NCBI GenBank assembly: GCA_014523525.1
Contig: JAATVL010000206.1
Location: 1-8,323 of the forward strand
Source: Nitrososphaerales archaeon TH703
Lineage (GTDB): Archaea; Thermoproteota; Nitrososphaeria; Nitrososphaerales; Nitrososphaeraceae
Length of the DNA: 8,323 bases
Direction: 5' to 3'
Under the pieces are notes generated by a model, which saw nothing but the letters and a program-made list of their open reading frames with translations, made no database searches and was not told the origin of the DNA. Of the stretch, positions 5,726 to 8,323 are shown in pieces. A program made the translations under genes and the position numbers. Each line of letters opens with the position of its first letter. Positions within the stretch are counted from its first letter, which is position 1.

Positions 5726-6565
5726 TTAAATCGATTTGTTGCTAGAAGTAGTATTGATATTGATATTGTCTCTGCACTTGTAACCTGATAAATCTAAGGC
5801 AACGTACTTGAATCCGAGGTTTTTTAATTTTGAATCAATCGCTAAAAGTTTATCTGTGTCAAACATCTCTTTGAATTCTTCCCTCCCGACTTCGATTCTT
5901 GCAGTGTCTTGATGATCCCGGACCCTTACTTGTCTGACGTTGAAAACGGATTTGACTAAAATTTCTGCTGTTTCTATTCTTTTCAGTTTTTCAAATGTTA
6001 CGGGGATTCCATGGGGTATCCTTGAGGCCAAACATGAATTTGACGGTTTATCAAATACCGATAGATTATTAGATTTAGCAATACTCCTGATATTTTGTTT
6101 ACCAATCCCCAGTTCTACAAGTGGACTCTTGACATCGTTTTCTCTCATGGCCTTGATTCCTGGACGATAATCCTTCAAATCATCAATATTTGTACCATCG
6201 ACTATCAATGATACATTCATTTTTTTTGCTTCCAGCAACAAATATGATGCCAATTCAGTCCTACAATGATAACATCTCAATGAATCATTTTTAACAAATT
6301 CTTCATTGTCCAATTCACTGTATCTTACTATCCTATGATCAATGTCTATTTCCTTTGCAATTTTTCTTGCAGACTTTAATTCGTCACCAGAAAGAGTATC
6401 ATAGTCTGCAGTAACAGCAACTGCCTTTTTGTCTAATGCTTTCTTTGCGGCAAGTGCGACAACAGCACTATCCACGCCTCCAGATAATGCAACTATTACT
6501 TTTTGATTTTTATTCTGAAACCATGAAACTAAACTTTGAAAAACTTTATCTTCCAAATTAATCAT
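5726..6565 (-). CDS. larE: LarE, ATP-dependent sulfur transferase of nickel-pincer cofactor synthesis
   Basis: LarE adenylates pyridinium-3,5-biscarboxylic acid mononucleotide and inserts sulfur into it, the middle step in making the nickel-pincer nucleotide of lactate racemase-type enzymes. In some LarE proteins the sulfur comes from a sacrificed cysteine; others use an iron-sulfur cluster. Here the PP-loop ATP site is ALSGGVDSA (26-34), followed by a CYHC pair (Cys98, Cys101). The family signature SCLASRIPHG (177-186) carries Cys178, the counterpart of the sacrificial cysteine. The end of the fold (SGYKCRDN) brings Cys264, where related sequences more often have Ser or Gly. The last dozen residues (ININTTSSNKSI) are a low-complexity tail encoded by a hexamer repeat. 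The ATG at 6565 shares its A with the larC stop (TGATG), so the two are probably translationally coupled; a TTG one codon earlier is less likely. The 279-residue length is normal. NAD synthase and other PP-loop enzymes are the alternatives, but the signature and larC neighbour favour LarE. Confidence 0.92.
   Translation of the reverse strand: MINLEDKVFQSLVSWFQNKNQKVIVALSGGVDSAVVALAAKKALDKKAVAVTADYDTLSGDELKSARKIAKEIDIDHRIVRYSELDNEEFVKNDSLRCYHCRTELASYLLLEAKKMNVSLIVDGTNIDDLKDYRPGIKAMRENDVKSPLVELGIGKQNIRSIAKSNNLSVFDKPSNSCLASRIPHGIPVTFEKLKRIETAEILVKSVFNVRQVRVRDHQDTARIEVGREEFKEMFDTDKLLAIDSKLKNLGFKYVALDLSGYKCRDNININTTSSNKSI
5752..5768. repeat. Tandem hexamer TATTGA (2.8 copies) at the 3' end of larE
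   Basis: TATTGA at 5752-5757 and 5758-5763 is followed by TATTG at 5764-5768. On the coding strand it encodes the alternating Asn-Ile residues of the LarE tail. Hexamer gain or loss would keep the frame and change only tail length. Confidence 0.6.
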
Positions 6566-7806
6566 CAACTGTATTTCTTCATTAACTCATAATATGAAAT
6601 GTCAAAAACTTTCTTATATGAAATATTTAGTTTCCTTGAAATATTTTTGAGGTCATCGTACTCTGGCTTTATCGTTTTAATTACTCCGTCACTATCCCTA
6701 GAAATCTTTACCTTAATATCATATTTTTGACGCTCTATTGTTATCGGTAGAGTTATGAAAGATCTAGAAGTTGTTACCCTGTTAACCTCATTAATTCTGC
6801 ACCCCAATGAACCTGTTTCATTTAAGAGAATTTGAATGAGCGAGTCTCTAGATATTTTATCTGTCAAGACTTTAACTACAAATGAAGGCCTACTTTTTTT
6901 AGATAAACCATGTAAAACAGTAACATCTTTTGCATTATTTGCATAAAGGACGTCTATCATGTTTCCTATCATCTCACCTGTTGCATCATCAACATTAGTT
7001 TCAAGCTCGTAGATACTTTCAATAGTATAGTCCAATTTTAATTTTGATTCTGCGATGACTACTCTAAGTATATTGGCAACATTTATTCCCTCTTTTTGAC
7101 CGCCACCATTTCCTATTTTTTCAGGTATGATTGGAGGGTACTGATGGATATGTTCAGATGCTAAATTGACCAACATAGCTGCACCAGTAGGCGTAGTAAG
7201 CTCACCATCAAGGTTTCCTGGTACCATTAGTATTTGTCTATTCCTTAAAATTTCCAAAATTGCATTGCTAGGATTGGGAACAATTCCATGAGAAAATTTT
7301 AAGAGTCCGTTACCAACGGCTACATCAGTAGTATAGAATTTTTTTGAAAGGAGATCTAGATCTTCTAAGGCAACAGCGGTGCCAATCAAGTCTGCGGCAG
7401 TGTCTACGGTAGAGACCTCATGCAATCGGACATTGCTGAAGGATCTTCGATGTATTTTTGATTCTGCTAAAATAATCCTTTTGAGTGAATTAAGAGCAAA
7501 TGATTTTGCAATAGTGGATAGATTTAGTGAATCACAACATGCAGCGACTGCTCTATATACCACAGTTCCTAATCGTGAATTTGACGAATCCGTGTAATCA
7601 AATAGTAATTTAGTACACGAGATTCCATAAGAACTAGTCTTTACAAAATTAACATCGCGTATTTTGGATCCTTTAAAATAATCTTGGCAAGCGTAAATGG
7701 AATCAATAACTTTTTTTTTATTTGCGCCTAGGTCAATTAGACTGCTTAACAGCATGTCGCCAGAAATTCCAGCAACTTGTGCGTCAATAATCACTATCTT
7801 TGTCAT
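6565..7806 (-). CDS. larC: LarC, nickel-pincer cofactor cyclometallase (nickel insertion protein)
   Basis: LarC inserts nickel into the thiolated pincer nucleotide in a CTP-dependent cyclometallation, the last step of the cofactor pathway. The 413-residue protein is in one uninterrupted frame, unlike Lactobacillus plantarum, where larC is split and joined by a programmed frameshift. Family landmarks in order are DAQVAGISGDMLLSSLIDLG (8-27), LHEVSTVDTAADLIG (128-142), GELTTPTGAAMLV (201-213), LETNVDDATGEMIG (268-281), and near the C-terminus KPEYDDLKNISRKLNI (380-395). Several signatures are altered: usual HFHEVGAVD reads VRLHEVSTVD, PxPAPA reads PNPSNA (177-182), and GxGAG reads GNGGGQ (232-237). 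The His-rich stretch common around residues 70-100 in other LarC proteins is missing. The ATG at 7806 has TATA-like sequence about 30 bases upstream, so this is probably the first gene of the larC-larE(-peroxiredoxin) unit. The family is secure; whether it still makes the canonical cofactor is less so. Confidence 0.9.
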   Translation of the reverse strand: MTKIVIIDAQVAGISGDMLLSSLIDLGANKKKVIDSIYACQDYFKGSKIRDVNFVKTSSYGISCTKLLFDYTDSSNSRLGTVVYRAVAACCDSLNLSTIAKSFALNSLKRIILAESKIHRRSFSNVRLHEVSTVDTAADLIGTAVALEDLDLLSKKFYTTDVAVGNGLLKFSHGIVPNPSNAILEILRNRQILMVPGNLDGELTTPTGAAMLVNLASEHIHQYPPIIPEKIGNGGGQKEGINVANILRVVIAESKLKLDYTIESIYELETNVDDATGEMIGNMIDVLYANNAKDVTVLHGLSKKSRPSFVVKVLTDKISRDSLIQILLNETGSLGCRINEVNRVTTSRSFITLPITIERQKYDIKVKISRDSDGVIKTIKPEYDDLKNISRKLNISYKKVFDISYYELMKKYS

Positions 7807-7833
7807 ATAAATGAAAAATCTCTCTTCTATATC

Positions 7834-7845
7834 ATATTTATATAA
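7834..7845 (-). promoter_or_regulatory. TATA-box region upstream of larC
   Basis: On the minus strand this reads TTATATAAATAT, centred about 33 bases before the larC ATG. Transcription would start some 8 bases ahead of the codon. GATATAGA, nearer the gene (centre about -24), is an alternative that would make the mRNA leaderless. The strong AT bias here makes the exact box uncertain. Confidence 0.45.
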
Positions 7846-8036
7846 TTTAAAGATTGTTGTTTATTTTTAATTTAGAGAAGAAGTGGATCGAAATATAATT
7901 GAGTGACAGCAATCAAATCACAGTACTATTTCCTTCTTAGATTTTTCCTCATTACTATCAATCGTATTGTCAAAAATTTTGATACTTATTTGGGCACTAT
8001 TATTGATAATTGTTGTGCATCAAGTTATTAATTAAT
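7846..8036. other. AT-rich spacer between larC and the PHP gene, no gene seen
   Basis: I see no credible coding region, tRNA or other RNA gene in this part of the 272-base gap between larC and the PHP gene. It holds short palindromes: TCAAAAATTTTGA at 7970-7982, and TATCAA (7956-7961) matched by TTGATA (7979-7984). The perfect 14-base TTATTAATTAATAA at 8025-8038 straddles its right end. Such symmetric sites could be operators for larC, but they are also common by chance at this base composition. Confidence 0.35.
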
Positions 8037-8053
8037 AAAAAACCTAAGTTAGG
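8037..8053 (-). terminator. Inverted repeat plus T6 tract terminating the PHP gene
   Basis: On the minus strand, 25 bases after the PHP stop, CCTAACTTAGG (an inverted repeat about one central base) is followed directly by six T. The T-tract is the key element for archaeal termination. The repeat is short and its stem would have to open partly to form a loop. Confidence 0.5.
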
Positions 8054-8078
8054 ATTGATATCTTTTGCTGAACGAATT

Positions 8079-8323
8079 TTAATTATTAATGAATTCTATT
8101 AACTTGGTGATAGAGTTAAAGTTACCTATTTCAGCTAACCTGTGAGCATCACTTCCTAAATGAAGTTTTACATCATTTTCTTTAAATATTCGTAGCCATT
8201 TCATTGGAGGTCGGCAATATTTCGCATTGATCTCCACAGTCTTTTCATTTTCTTTCAACAACGTTGATAACTCAATTAATTCATCCTCTGTTAACTCAAA
8301 GGATTCTTCTGGAGCCAAATGAC
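8079..8323 (-). CDS. PHP-domain metallohydrolase, C-terminal fragment (5' end outside the window)
   Basis: Only the last 80 or so residues are visible, and the frame is open through the window edge, so the TTG at 8318 is not a real start. The fragment has VEINAKYCRPPMKWL followed by VKLHLGSDAHR. This is the last part of a PHP (polymerase and histidinol phosphatase) domain, where EINA lies on a late strand and the Asp and His of GSDAH bind the active-site metals. The family includes histidinol phosphatase, nucleotide and DNA phosphoesterases, and the PHP domain of PolX polymerases. With the N-terminal metal motif (HxH) missing from view, the substrate cannot be chosen. The protein ends about 20 residues after GSDAH (KLIEFINN), so nothing is fused C-terminally. 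It is on the same strand as larC but separated by a terminator and 272 bases, so probably not in its operon. Confidence 0.8.
   Translation of the reverse strand, partial: HLAPEESFELTEDELIELSTLLKENEKTVEINAKYCRPPMKWLRIFKENDVKLHLGSDAHRLAEIGNFNSITKLIEFINN

Noticed and set aside
5400..5729. 109-codon open frame on the plus strand opposite the peroxiredoxin gene
   Set aside because: It lies antisense to a gene with clear peroxiredoxin motifs, shows no recognisable domain, and has low-complexity Ser/Leu composition typical of an antisense shadow.

Overview
The window is AT-rich and looks archaeal, most likely an ammonia-oxidising Nitrososphaeria (Thaumarchaeota) or a close relative. Three things point there: an archaeal-type replication factor C large subunit, a three-gene biotin-dependent acyl-CoA carboxylase of the kind used in the archaeal 3-hydroxypropionate/4-hydroxybutyrate cycle, and a TATA box spaced for leaderless transcription in front of that operon. 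The assignment is inferred from gene content and protein style, not from a database search.

Plus strand, left to right. Positions 1-1047 hold the 3' part of rfcL, whose first codons lie outside the window. A spacer with a hairpin and a T-rich tract follows, then an unrecognised 70-residue charged helical protein (1201-1413). A 127-base regulatory spacer carries three helically phased TTARCTA boxes, a TATA box and a near-palindrome. The carboxylase operon comes next: carboxyltransferase (1541-3082), biotin carboxylase (3095-4624) and biotin carboxyl carrier protein (4608-5120). The 12-base gap carrying a Shine-Dalgarno and the 17-base overlap indicate one transcript and one enzyme complex. The biotin on the carrier lysine is carboxylated by the second protein, and the carboxyl group is passed to acetyl-CoA or propionyl-CoA by the first.

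Minus strand, right to left. The window opens with the C-terminal end of a PHP-domain metallohydrolase (8079-8323, partial), followed by an inverted repeat and T-tract terminator. A 272-base AT-rich spacer with a promoter-like TATA element leads into larC (6565-7806), larE (5726-6565) and a BCP/PrxQ-type peroxiredoxin (5165-5644). larC and larE overlap through a TGATG junction. LarE and LarC are two of the three makers of the nickel-pincer nucleotide (NPN) cofactor; neither larB nor a LarA-type enzyme is in the window. The carboxylase and peroxiredoxin genes converge on a short spacer with a 6-bp hairpin.

The best leads are the orphan NPN pair with an unusual LarC (no His-rich loop, altered signature motifs), the phased repeats upstream of the carboxylase promoter, the single in-frame stop separating LarE from the peroxiredoxin frame, and the specificity residue of the carboxyltransferase. 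I see no mobile element, CRISPR array, tRNA or rRNA.
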